A DNA stretch of 64,000 nucleotides from JAMHWF01 sp964371405. Lineage in GTDB: Bacteria; Pseudomonadota; Gammaproteobacteria; Burkholderiales; Burkholderiaceae_C. Shown here in pieces: positions 55,055 through 64,000 of this stretch. Numbering within the stretch: the stretch's first letter is position 1; each line of letters begins with the position of its first letter. The notes below the pieces were generated by a model. That model saw only the letters and a program-made list of their open reading frames with translations. It made no database searches and had not been told where the DNA came from. The stretch spans positions 74,827-138,826 of the forward strand of contig CAYJLV010000005.1 in the NCBI GenBank assembly GCA_964371405.1, written 5' to 3'. The position numbers and the translations under genes were made by a program.

Positions 55055-56650
55055 ATGAGTGACGCGTCTACAGATCTGCAGCCGATGGACTGGGACTCCT
55101 TGAAGGTGTTCGGCGATGTCGTTCGCCACAACGCCCGGGTGTTCGGCGACCGTCCGGCCTTCATCGGCGAACGCGCAACGATCGGCTTCGCAGCGATCGG
55201 CAGCCGGATGAACCAGCTGTGCAGGGCGCTCGACCGGCTGGGTCTCGTCGCCGGCGATCGCGTGGCCTTCGTCTCCCGCAACAGGCCCGAGGTGCTCGAG
55301 CTGTACGGCGTGGCCAAGAGCGGCCTGGTGGCCGTGCCGTTGAACTGGCGGCTGCCAGCCGCCGAACTGGCCCATCCGCTCGCAGACAGCCGCCCGCGCG
55401 TTGTGATCGCCGAGCCGCAATACCTTGCGGCGATCGACAGCCTGCGCGGTGCGCTGTCCGACGTGGGCGAGTTCGTCGTTCTCGGCGAGGCCCGCGACGG
55501 CTGGACCGCCTACGAGTCGCTGCTCGCCGGCGAGTCGGTCGACGAACCGGATCGATCGCCGCACCCCGACGACCCGCTTGCCCTGATGTACTCCAGCGGC
55601 ACCACGGGCGTGCCCAAGGGTGCGGTGATCACGCATCGCGGCGCGCTCGCCAACGCCCGGGTGCTGATCGAGCACACGCTGCAGTTGAACCCGAGCGACG
55701 TCGGGCTGTCGGCGATGCCGTTGTTCCATGTCGGAGGCATGTGGTACCACCTGTTTCCAAGCTATGCACGCGGCTGCACGACCGTGCTCCTGTCGGAGTT
55801 CGAGCCGCGCACGGTGCTTGCCGCGCTCGAGAAGCACCGCGTGACGCAGGTTCATCTGGTGCCGACGATGATCGCGATGCTGCTCGAGCAGCCCGAAATG
55901 GCGTCGACGGACTTGGCCCGGCTGCGCACGATGTACTACGCCGCGTCGCCGATCCCGCCCGAAGTGCTGGAGCGCGCGATGCGGGCCTTGCCGCGCTGCG
56001 GCTTCGTGCAGTCTTTCGGCTCCACCGAGGCGGGCAGCATCACCTGCCTGTCTCCGGCGGACCACCTGACCGGCCTGGCTGACCCGGGGCGCAAGCATCT
56101 GCTGCATTCGTGCGGCCGCGCAGTGGCCGGTGCGCGAATCGAGATTCGCGACGTCGCCGGCCGCTCCTTGGCGCCGGGCTCGATCGGGGAGATCACGGTG
56201 CAGAGTCCGCGCACGATGGCCGGCTACTGGGCGAACCCGCAGGCGACTGCGAGCACGATCGTCGACGGCTGGCTGTACACCGGCGACGTCGGCTTCATGG
56301 ACAGCGAGGGCTATGTCACGCTGATCGACCGCAAGCACGACATGATCGTCACCGGCGGCGAGAACGTGTATCCGAAGGAGGTCGAGGAGGTGCTGCGCGC
56401 CGATCCCGACGTGGCCGAGGTCGCGGTGTTCGCCGTACCTCACTCCAAGTGGGTCGAGCAGGTCGCCGCTGCAGTGGTGCTCAAGCCCGGCTGCCGAGCC
56501 GATGCCGAAGCGCTGCGCTCGCGCGCAGCGCTTCGGCTGGCCTCGTACAAGTGCCCGAAGACCGTGATCTTCGTCGACAGCCTGCCGAAGACCGCCACCG
56601 GCAAGGTGCTGCGCAAGGACCTGCGCGCACGCTACGCCGGTCCCACTTGA
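55055..56650 (+). CDS. Acyl-CoA ligase, probable hydroxycinnamate (feruloyl)-CoA synthetase
   Basis: This 531-residue ANL-superfamily adenylating enzyme has the ATP loop YSSGTTGVPKGAV (about 185-197), FGSTEAG, the GWLYTGDVGFMD hinge region and catalytic Lys in LPKTATGKVLRK near the C-terminus. In context with a hydroxycinnamoyl-CoA hydratase/lyase and an aldehyde dehydrogenase, activation of ferulate or coumarate to the CoA thioester is the simplest role. Family resemblance alone would also fit medium-chain or other aryl acids. The gene is ten bases upstream of the acyl-CoA dehydrogenase. Confidence 0.85.
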   Translation: MSDASTDLQPMDWDSLKVFGDVVRHNARVFGDRPAFIGERATIGFAAIGSRMNQLCRALDRLGLVAGDRVAFVSRNRPEVLELYGVAKSGLVAVPLNWRLPAAELAHPLADSRPRVVIAEPQYLAAIDSLRGALSDVGEFVVLGEARDGWTAYESLLAGESVDEPDRSPHPDDPLALMYSSGTTGVPKGAVITHRGALANARVLIEHTLQLNPSDVGLSAMPLFHVGGMWYHLFPSYARGCTTVLLSEFEPRTVLAALEKHRVTQVHLVPTMIAMLLEQPEMASTDLARLRTMYYAASPIPPEVLERAMRALPRCGFVQSFGSTEAGSITCLSPADHLTGLADPGRKHLLHSCGRAVAGARIEIRDVAGRSLAPGSIGEITVQSPRTMAGYWANPQATASTIVDGWLYTGDVGFMDSEGYVTLIDRKHDMIVTGGENVYPKEVEEVLRADPDVAEVAVFAVPHSKWVEQVAAAVVLKPGCRADAEALRSRAALRLASYKCPKTVIFVDSLPKTATGKVLRKDLRARYAGPT

Positions 56651-56659
56651 TCGGAAGAG

Positions 56660-57808
56660 ATGGACATGGAGATCTATTTCGACGATGAGCTGAAGGAGTT
56701 CCAGCGCCAGATCGCGCGCTGGGTCGACGAGCGCCTGGTGCCGCAGGCCGAAGCACTGGACGAGAGTGCTGAGTTCCCGCGAGCGCTGTTTCGCGAGCTG
56801 GGCGGCCTCGGCTACTACGGCGTGATGTACCCGGAGCAGTACGGAGGCAGTGGCATGTCGCGGCCGTATCTGGCCTACACCGTGCTGGTCGAGGAACTGG
56901 CTCGCGGCTCGATGGGTTTTGCCTGCATCGTCGGCATGCATGGATCGGCGGCGACGCATGCCATCAACGCCTGGGGGGACGAAGCGCTGCGCCAGCGCTA
57001 TCTGGTCCCGGCGCTGCGCGGCGACATGCTCGGCGCCTTCGCGATCACGGAGCCCAATGCCGGCTCCGATGCCGCGTCGATCCGCACGCGCGCGACCGCG
57101 GTGGAGGGAGGCTGGCGCATCACCGGCACCAAGGTCTTCATCTCGAACGGCTGCAACGCCGATTTCATTACCGTCGCCGCGACCAGCGATCCCAGCAAGG
57201 GTGTCAAAGGCATCGCGTTGTACCTGGTCGACGCCAAGAGTCCCGGCTTTCGGGTCGCGCGCAAGCTCGACAAGTTCACGACCCGCGGGGCGGACACTGC
57301 CGAGCTGCTGTTCGATGATGTCTTCGTGCCGGACCACTGCCGTCTGGGCGGCGAGTCCGGCTTTCTCAATGCCTACAAGTCACTCACCGTCGACCGCATC
57401 TTCACTGCTGCGCTGGCCATCGGCGTCGGGCGGGCGGCTTACGACGCCGCCTTGAGCTACGCGAAGGAACGGGTGCAATTCGGCCAACCGATCGGCAAGT
57501 TCCAGGCCGTGCAGTTCAAGCTGGTCGACATGCTCGCCAAGCTCGAGCAGTGCCGCCTGTACACCTACCACGCCGCTGCGCTGGCCGACAAAGGCCAGCC
57601 GATCACCACCGAAGCGGCGCTGGCCAAGATGATCGCCGCCGACGGCTGCAACGAGATCTGCCAGAAGGCGCTCAACATCTTTGGGGGCTACGGGCTGATG
57701 AACGAGTTCCCGGTGCAGCGGTTCCTGCGGGACTCCTACTTTCCGATGATCGGCGGCGGCACCAGCGACATCATGCGACTGCTGGTCGCGCGCCAGCTGG
57801 GGCTGTGA
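56660..57808 (+). CDS. Acyl-CoA dehydrogenase, atypical catalytic position
   Basis: This 382-residue ACAD has the conserved FAD-binding block ITEPNAGSDAASIRTRA (129-145), then ITGTKVFISNG and YAKERVQFGQPIGKFQAVQFKL. The usual catalytic Glu of short/medium-chain ACADs falls in YEGTSEI; here the aligned stretch is IGGGTSDIM, with Gly366 at that position. The alternative site of isovaleryl-/long-chain enzymes (ER in that helix) has Asp245-Arg246. Either Asp245 is the base or the enzyme has changed function. The gene is translated just after the acyl-CoA ligase, suggesting dehydrogenation of a phenylpropanoyl-CoA. Confidence 0.9.
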   Translation: MDMEIYFDDELKEFQRQIARWVDERLVPQAEALDESAEFPRALFRELGGLGYYGVMYPEQYGGSGMSRPYLAYTVLVEELARGSMGFACIVGMHGSAATHAINAWGDEALRQRYLVPALRGDMLGAFAITEPNAGSDAASIRTRATAVEGGWRITGTKVFISNGCNADFITVAATSDPSKGVKGIALYLVDAKSPGFRVARKLDKFTTRGADTAELLFDDVFVPDHCRLGGESGFLNAYKSLTVDRIFTAALAIGVGRAAYDAALSYAKERVQFGQPIGKFQAVQFKLVDMLAKLEQCRLYTYHAAALADKGQPITTEAALAKMIAADGCNEICQKALNIFGGYGLMNEFPVQRFLRDSYFPMIGGGTSDIMRLLVARQLGL

Positions 57809-57839
57809 TACGGACTTCCGGTTTGGGGGCACGGGCCGT

Positions 57840-57916
57840 CGCGCCGGGCCGTCCCAAGCAAGGCCCGCACCCTCTCGGAGGGTCGCTCGACGTACCCGGC
57901 GAGCGGGGTGTCGTCA
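57840..57916. repeat. 77-base dispersed repeat, copy 2
   Basis: It aligns ungapped with 15756-15832 with about eight substitutions. It lies between the convergent acyl-CoA dehydrogenase and TauE/SafE genes. The CGGGCC/GGCCCG arms are preserved; the second inverted pair has one mismatch. Confidence 0.8.
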
Positions 57917-57920
57917 TTCC

Positions 57921-58703
57921 TCAGAAGAACCCGTCGTAGATCAACTTGATGCCGGTGGCCAGCAGCAGCCACGCGATGATGAGGTTGAGCTGGCGCGTGT
58001 CGACGGAACGCAGCAGACGGTAGCCGATGAAGTAGCCCACCGGCACGGCCGGCAGCAGCAGCAGCGACACGGCCACGTTGGACAGGTCGAGCAGGCCGAG
58101 CTGCGCATAAGGTGCCAGCTTGACGAAGTTGACGACGCTGAAGTAGACGACCGTCGTTCCGACGAGCTGCATCTTGTCGAGCCGCTGCGGCATCAGGTAG
58201 TGCATCAGCGGCGGCCCGCCGGCGTGCGAGATGAAGCTGGTGAAGCCCGACAGCCCGCCCCACCACAGGCCGCCGGCCGCCGTCGGCTGCGTCGCGGCCG
58301 GCGCGGGCCGGCCCGCCTTCTCGCGACGTGCTTCGCGCAAGCGGTCGACGGCGAAGGCGACCGCCTCGACGCCGATCAGCACGCGGATCCAGCGCGGGTC
58401 GACCCAGTCGAACAGCAGCCAGCCGACGGCCACGCCGAGCAGTGCGCCCGGCAGCAGCAGCTTGAGGTTGCGCACATCGAAGCGGCCGCGAAACACGACC
58501 AGGCCGATGGCGTCGATCACCAGCAGGATCGGCAGCAGCACGGCGGCGGCGAACGGCGGCGCGACGACGATCGCGATCAGCGGCACGCCGAGGTTGGTGG
58601 CCGTGCCGGCGAAGCCGGCCTTGGCCATGCCGATCAGCACGGTGGCTCCAATCGCCAGCATCCAGAAGGCGGGCGGCAGGCTGGCGGCTTGGTCGAACAA
58701 CAT
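57921..58703 (-). CDS. TauE/SafE (TSUP) family membrane permease
   Basis: This 260-residue inner-membrane protein has about eight hydrophobic helices in two repeats. Family features are GMAKAGFAGTATNLGVPLIA near the N-terminus and GGLSGFTSFISHAGGPPLMHYLMPQ in the second half. TSUP proteins export sulfite, sulfoacetate, or other organosulfur/organic anions. No adjacent sulfur gene indicates the substrate here. A 77-base repeat lies after its stop. Confidence 0.9.
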   Translation of the reverse strand: MLFDQAASLPPAFWMLAIGATVLIGMAKAGFAGTATNLGVPLIAIVVAPPFAAAVLLPILLVIDAIGLVVFRGRFDVRNLKLLLPGALLGVAVGWLLFDWVDPRWIRVLIGVEAVAFAVDRLREARREKAGRPAPAATQPTAAGGLWWGGLSGFTSFISHAGGPPLMHYLMPQRLDKMQLVGTTVVYFSVVNFVKLAPYAQLGLLDLSNVAVSLLLLPAVPVGYFIGYRLLRSVDTRQLNLIIAWLLLATGIKLIYDGFF

Positions 58704-58832
58704 GAAGTCCTTTCACGGGGAGCGCGCTGCGAGGCGCAGCGATGGCAGAAAGACGCAAGGTTCAGGCCAACCGCTGCCACCGCCGCGGCGGAGCGTCGTG
58801 CACGACAGTTCCGGCCGCTGCGGCCGGGCCGC

Positions 58833-60272
58833 TCACGCCGGTTCGTCGAAGGCGAAGATCTTGCCGGGGTTGAGGATGTTGTGCGGGTCCAGCGCACGCT
58901 TGACGGCGCGCATGGCGTCGACCGTGCGGCCGAGTTCGGCGCGCAGGTACTTCTGCTTGCCGGTGCCGATGCCGTGCTCGCCGGTGCAGGTGCCGTCCAG
59001 CGCCAGCGCCCGCTCGACCAGCCGCTCGTGCAGCATCTGCGCGCGCTGCACCTCGCTCGCATCGTTGTGGTCGGCCATCAGCAGCAGGTGGAAGTTGCCG
59101 TCGCCGACGTGGCCGACGATCGGCGCGACGAGGCCGCTGGCGTCGATGTCGGCCCGGGTCTGAACCAGGCATTCGGCCAGGCGCGAGATCGGCACGCAGA
59201 CGTCCGTGATCATGGCCTTGACGCCGGGCCGCAGCGCCATGGCCGCGTACAGCGTGTTGTCGCGTGCGGTCCACAGGCGCGTGCGATCTTCGGGCCGGGT
59301 GGTCCAGCGGAACTCGCCGGCGTTGTGATCTGCCGCGATCTCCTGCGCGCGCTGGGCCTGCTCCTGCACGCCGGCCGGGCTGCCGTGGAATTCGAGGAAC
59401 AGCGTCGGGGTCTCGGCCACGCCGAGCTTCGAATACAGGTTCACGCCACGCAGCATGACTTCGTCGAGAAGCTCGATGCGCGCGATCGCCAAGCCGGTCT
59501 GCATGATCGCGATGACGCAGTTGACGGCGTCGTCCAGGCGGCCGAAGGCGCAGGTCGCCGCCGAGATCGCCTCGGGTACCGGGTGCAGCCGCAGCGTGAT
59601 CTCGGTGATCACGCCCAGCGTGCCTTCGGCGCCGACGAAGAGCTTGGTCATGTCGTAGCCGGCGGCCGACTTGCGTGCACGGCGGGCGGTGCGCATGACC
59701 TCGCCGTCGGCCGTCACCACCTCGAGCCCGAGCACGTTGTCGCGCATCGTGCCGTAGCGCACGGCCATCGTGCCCGAGGCCCGTGTCGAGGTCATGCCGC
59801 CGATGGATGCGTCGGCGCCCGGGTCGATGGGGAAGAACAGGCCCGTGTCGCGCAACTGCGCATTGAGCTCCTTGCGCGTGATGCCGGGCTGCACGCTGCA
59901 GTCCAGGTCCTCCGCGCGGGTCCCGAGCACGCGCTTCATGCGCGCGAAGTCGATGCAGACGCCGCCCTGCGGCGCGCTCGTGTTGCCTTCGAGCGAGGTG
60001 CCGGCGCCGAAGGGGATGACCGGCACGCGGCGGGCCGCGCACAGGCGCACGATGGCCTGCACCTCCGCCGTCGATTCGGGTTCGACCACGAGCTCGGGCG
60101 GCAGCGGCGCGTGGTACGCCTCGCTGGCGCCGTGCCGGGCGAGCACGCCCGCCGAGCGCGAGGCCCGCGAGCCGAAGCGCGCCTCGAGTTCGGCAAGGGC
60201 AGCGGCACGATCGGCGGACAACGACCGGGCGGCAGCTTCGTGTGGATCGGGCAGGGCAGATCGTTCCGGCAT
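58833..60272 (-). CDS. FAD-linked D-lactate/2-hydroxyacid dehydrogenase
   Basis: This 479-residue protein has a PCMH-type FAD domain (PPELVVEPESTAEVQAIVRLC, then PVIPFGAGTSLEGN and DPGADASIGGMTSTRASGTMAVRYGTM). The C-terminal FAD-oxidase domain reads VGHVGDGNFHLLLM and GTCTGEHGIGTGKQKYL, ending ALDPHNILNPGKIF. This is the D-lactate dehydrogenase (cytochrome)/GlcD/D2HGDH group. The ATG at 60272 begins MPERSALPDP. It is divergent from the beta-hydroxyacid dehydrogenase at 60421. The specific 2-hydroxyacid is not known. Confidence 0.93.
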   Translation of the reverse strand: MPERSALPDPHEAAARSLSADRAAALAELEARFGSRASRSAGVLARHGASEAYHAPLPPELVVEPESTAEVQAIVRLCAARRVPVIPFGAGTSLEGNTSAPQGGVCIDFARMKRVLGTRAEDLDCSVQPGITRKELNAQLRDTGLFFPIDPGADASIGGMTSTRASGTMAVRYGTMRDNVLGLEVVTADGEVMRTARRARKSAAGYDMTKLFVGAEGTLGVITEITLRLHPVPEAISAATCAFGRLDDAVNCVIAIMQTGLAIARIELLDEVMLRGVNLYSKLGVAETPTLFLEFHGSPAGVQEQAQRAQEIAADHNAGEFRWTTRPEDRTRLWTARDNTLYAAMALRPGVKAMITDVCVPISRLAECLVQTRADIDASGLVAPIVGHVGDGNFHLLLMADHNDASEVQRAQMLHERLVERALALDGTCTGEHGIGTGKQKYLRAELGRTVDAMRAVKRALDPHNILNPGKIFAFDEPA

Positions 60273-60420
60273 GGCGACTCCGCAGATTCGGGGGGAAGAT
60301 GGCGAACCGGTGCAAATCGTGCGCCAGGTGGCGGCCGGCGATCCCGGCGCCGGGGCCGGCCTGGCGCGCTCCTTGCCTGAACCAACCCGACGCCCGAAGG
60401 GGCAAACGAGAGAAGAACAC

Positions 60421-61293
60421 ATGAACATCACGTTGATCGGCGTCGGCAAGATGGGCCTGCCCATGGCGAGGCATCTCGCCGCGGCGGGCCACCGGCTGAC
60501 CGTTCACGATACCAGCGCCGCGCAGCGCGAGACCGCGGCCGCGGCCGGGCTGACAGTGGCGCCCGGCCTGCAGGACGCCTTGCTCGAGGCTTCCGTGATC
60601 TTCTCTGCGCTGCCTGACGACGCGGCGCTGCTGGCGGTCGCCGAGCCGCTGGCGCGCGCTGCGCTTCCCGGTGCCGTCTACGTCGACACGAGCACCGTCT
60701 CGATGGAGGCCAGCGCCCGAGCGGCGGCGGCCTGCGCCGCGTGCGGCCTGGCCCACGTGCGTGCGACGGTCTCGGGCAACAACCACATGGCCGATCAGGC
60801 GCGGCTGACGGTGATGGCGTCCGGCCCGCGCGAGGCCTACGAGGTGGTGCGGCCGCTGCTGCAGTGTTTCGGCCCGACGCAGTTCTACCTGGGCGAGGGC
60901 GAGCAGGCGCGGCTGATGAAGCTGGTCGTCAATCTGGCAGTCGTCGGCACGGTCGGAGTGCTCGCCGAGGCCATGACGCTGGGCGAGAAGGGCGGGCTGG
61001 ACTGGCGCCAGATGTGGGAGGTGATCGCCGTCAGTGCCGTGGGCTCGCCGATCGTGCAGGCCAAGGGCGAATTGCTGCGCGAGCGCGACTACACCCCCAC
61101 CTTCACCGTCGATCAGATGCTCAAGGACATCGGCCTGATGCTGGCCGCCGGCGCCGGGAGCGGCGTGCCGCTGCCGATGACGGCGCTGGTCGGGCAGACG
61201 ATGCTCACGGCGGTGGCGCAGGGCGACCGCGCGCTCGACTACGCGGCCGTGATCCGGGTGCACGAGCGGGCGGCTGGCCTGCAAGCTGGTTGA
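60421..61293 (+). CDS. NAD(P)-dependent beta-hydroxyacid dehydrogenase (HIBADH family)
   Basis: This 290-residue protein begins with Rossmann motif ITLIGVGKMGLPMARHLAAAGH. It has the family loop VSGNNHMADQARLTVMASG and the catalytic-lysine region ARLMKLVVNLAVVGTVGVLAE, plus a C-terminal KDIGLMLAAGAGSGVPLPM. It is a second member of the family besides the gene at 44247, but clearly distinct. The substrate may be 3-hydroxyisobutyrate, tartronate semialdehyde or another beta-hydroxyacid. The ATG at 60421 has AGAGAAG upstream. It is divergent from the FAD-linked hydroxyacid dehydrogenase. Confidence 0.9.
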   Translation: MNITLIGVGKMGLPMARHLAAAGHRLTVHDTSAAQRETAAAAGLTVAPGLQDALLEASVIFSALPDDAALLAVAEPLARAALPGAVYVDTSTVSMEASARAAAACAACGLAHVRATVSGNNHMADQARLTVMASGPREAYEVVRPLLQCFGPTQFYLGEGEQARLMKLVVNLAVVGTVGVLAEAMTLGEKGGLDWRQMWEVIAVSAVGSPIVQAKGELLRERDYTPTFTVDQMLKDIGLMLAAGAGSGVPLPMTALVGQTMLTAVAQGDRALDYAAVIRVHERAAGLQAG

Positions 61294-61320
61294 GCCTGCC
61301 GCAGCAAGGGGCGCGGTGCG

Positions 61321-62403
61321 TCAGCGCGCCATCCGCTGCACCCAGTCGTACAGCTCGGCCACCTCGTCGGCCGCCGCGGCCAGCGTGATGAAGACGATGC
61401 GTGTGCGGCGGTCGTCGCTCGGCCACACGGTCATCCAGGTCAACCCGTGCAGCAGCTGTTGCGCGCCGTGCACGACGGCCGGGCCTTCGGGATGCTCGCG
61501 CACGTGGATCAGCCCTTTGACGCGCAGCAGCGCCGGCCCCAGGCTCTTCGCCAGCGCCTCGAGGAACATCTCGACGGCGCGCATCGGCAGCGGCTCGTCG
61601 CGCACGAAGGTGAAGGTGCGGATTCGGCCGTCATCACCGCGCGTCGGGTGAACGCTCGCGTAGCGCGGCCGTTCGTCGCCGTCCTCGTCGCCGCTGCCCA
61701 CGTGACCGGCCAGCACGCTGCCGTCCTGCAGCGTCAGCGCCGCCGCGACGCGCTCGATGGTGCGCAGCGGCGTCGCGTCGTCGTTCGGCGCCGTCATCAG
61801 CTCGGCGGGGTGCTCGATCGTCGCGGCGTCGACGACGGGCGCCGCCGGATTCAGCGCGGCGATGCGCAGCCGCAGCGCGTCGAGCGCCGTGTCGCGCGTC
61901 GGACCGTCGGGCAGCAGGTCGGTCTTCGTGATCAGCACGCGGTCGGCCAGTGCCACCTGCTTGGCCGATTCCAGGTGGGTATCGAGCGTGACCGCACCGT
62001 TGATCGCGTCGAGCGTCGTCGTCACGTCGTGCAGCGCGTAGCGCGCCGCGATCGTCGGTTCCGACAGCAGCACCTCGATCACGGGCGTCGGCTCGGCGAG
62101 GCCCGAGGTCTCGATGACGCAGCGGTCGAACGGCGGCAGCTCGCCCTTGAGCGCGCCGCGCGCCAGACGGTCGAGCGCCTTGACCAGGTCGCCCTTGACG
62201 GCGCAGCACAGGCAGCCGTTCTCCAGCAGCACGACGTTGTCGCTGCCCGCCTGCACCAGGTCGTGGTCGAGGCCGATCTCGCCGAACTCGTTGATCAGCA
62301 CCGCGGTGCGCGCCAGCCGCGGATCGCGCAGCGCGCGGTTCAGCAGCGTCGTCTTGCCGCTGCCGAGAAAGCCGGTGACGATGGAGACGGGCGTCTGCGC
62401 CAT
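61321..62403 (-). CDS. CobW/COG0523-family GTP-binding metallochaperone
   Basis: This 360-residue P-loop GTPase has Walker A GFLGSGKTT at 11-19 and the metal-binding GCLCC motif at 63-67 between switches. It has the family ETSGLAEP and a NKxD equivalent (ITKTDLL). A C-terminal CobW_C domain (residues about 250-355) contains KGLIHVREHPEGPAVVHG. Proteins of this family load Zn or Co into client enzymes or B12 pathway proteins. No zinc-regulation or cobalamin gene is adjacent, so the client is unknown. Confidence 0.9.
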   Translation of the reverse strand: MAQTPVSIVTGFLGSGKTTLLNRALRDPRLARTAVLINEFGEIGLDHDLVQAGSDNVVLLENGCLCCAVKGDLVKALDRLARGALKGELPPFDRCVIETSGLAEPTPVIEVLLSEPTIAARYALHDVTTTLDAINGAVTLDTHLESAKQVALADRVLITKTDLLPDGPTRDTALDALRLRIAALNPAAPVVDAATIEHPAELMTAPNDDATPLRTIERVAAALTLQDGSVLAGHVGSGDEDGDERPRYASVHPTRGDDGRIRTFTFVRDEPLPMRAVEMFLEALAKSLGPALLRVKGLIHVREHPEGPAVVHGAQQLLHGLTWMTVWPSDDRRTRIVFITLAAAADEVAELYDWVQRMAR

Positions 62404-62428
62404 CGACTCAAAGCGCGCGCGCGGCTTC

Positions 62429-63892
<1,464 letters not shown>

Positions 63893-63905
63893 GGTGCGCC
63901 TCGCT

Positions 63906-64000
63906 TCAGAACACTTCGCAGCCCGGCGTGCCGCAGGAGATGAGCCGGTCCGAGGGGAAGTTGGTGATGACCTGGCAGCCGTCCTTGGTGACGACGACTT
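63906..64000 (-). CDS. C-terminal end of a probable M24-family peptidase (partial)
   Basis: Thirty codons before the TGA (complement of 63906-63908) read VVVTKDGCQVITNFPSDRLI followed by SCGTPGCEVF. The VVxTKDGCxVIT pattern is frequent at the C-terminus of Xaa-Pro/creatinase-like M24 metallopeptidases. The rest lies beyond the window. The family call is tentative because the catalytic region is absent. Confidence 0.45.
   Translation of the reverse strand, partial: VVVTKDGCQVITNFPSDRLISCGTPGCEVF

Noticed and set aside
58762..61284. Long minus-strand frame opposite the beta-hydroxyacid dehydrogenase
   Set aside because: The opposite-strand enzymes have full domain matches; this frame is a compositional shadow.

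Overview
The window is a very GC-rich (about 70% by eye) bacterial chromosome segment with tightly packed genes, frequent ATGA/GTGA start-stop overlaps and a strong GC3 bias that produces long false antisense reading frames. Several features together point to a betaproteobacterium of the order Burkholderiales (Rubrivivax/Leptothrix/Methylibium-like): three orphan Bug-type tricarboxylate-binding proteins, the EF-P Arg32/EarP pair, a fused MnmC, TTQ amine dehydrogenase and hydroxycinnamate genes, and short dispersed palindromic repeats. No species can be named from the sequence alone. No transposase, integrase, CRISPR array or rRNA gene was seen.

Layout. 1-7.3 kb: fumC tail, rpiA, then a TetR repressor divergent from a complete RND efflux operon (membrane fusion protein, HAE1 pump, outer-membrane channel) with an AcrR-like operator between them. 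7.3-24.2 kb: mostly housekeeping genes (chemoreceptor, SARP/TolB/TPR regulator divergent from a methyltransferase and exported cupin, mnmC, a Bug protein, efp-earP, uvrC, a TonB-like lipoprotein, pgsA, an EamA exporter, HU, tRNA-Val, ppiD). 24.3-36.6 kb: accessory region starting immediately after tRNA-His. It holds a type I restriction-modification system (hsdM-hsdS-orphan-parD-parE-hsdR), a truncated MazE-like antitoxin, a copper/silver-type P-ATPase, a DUF5996 protein and a DedA-rhodanese fusion. 36.9-44 kb: an FMN reductase, a GAF-LuxR regulator, an aldehyde dehydrogenase and a quinoprotein aromatic amine dehydrogenase operon (large subunit, MauE-like, MauD-like, small TTQ subunit, two c-type cytochromes). 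Together they would oxidise primary aromatic amines in the periplasm and pass the aldehyde to a dehydrogenase.

44-47.7 kb: a beta-hydroxyacid dehydrogenase, an amidohydrolase and a Bug protein. 47.7-57.8 kb: a divergent aromatic-acid catabolic locus. Leftward run hydroxycinnamoyl-CoA hydratase/lyase, vanillin-type aldehyde dehydrogenase, a SnoaL-like protein, a Bug protein, a cupin and a zinc alcohol dehydrogenase-like protein. Rightward run a nitroreductase, a TetR regulator, an acyl-CoA ligase and an acyl-CoA dehydrogenase. The central promoter region carries two outward-facing promoters, each with a matching palindromic operator just downstream of its -10 box. 57.9-64 kb: TauE/SafE permease, FAD-linked D-lactate/2-hydroxyacid dehydrogenase, a second beta-hydroxyacid dehydrogenase, a CobW-type GTPase, gabD-like succinate-semialdehyde dehydrogenase and the tail of a probable M24 peptidase.

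The least explained material is the restriction locus: an uncharacterised 209-residue gene and a ParDE module lie inside the hsd operon, hsdM carries an in-frame palindromic repeat, and hsdM starts 14 bases after the tRNA-His terminator.
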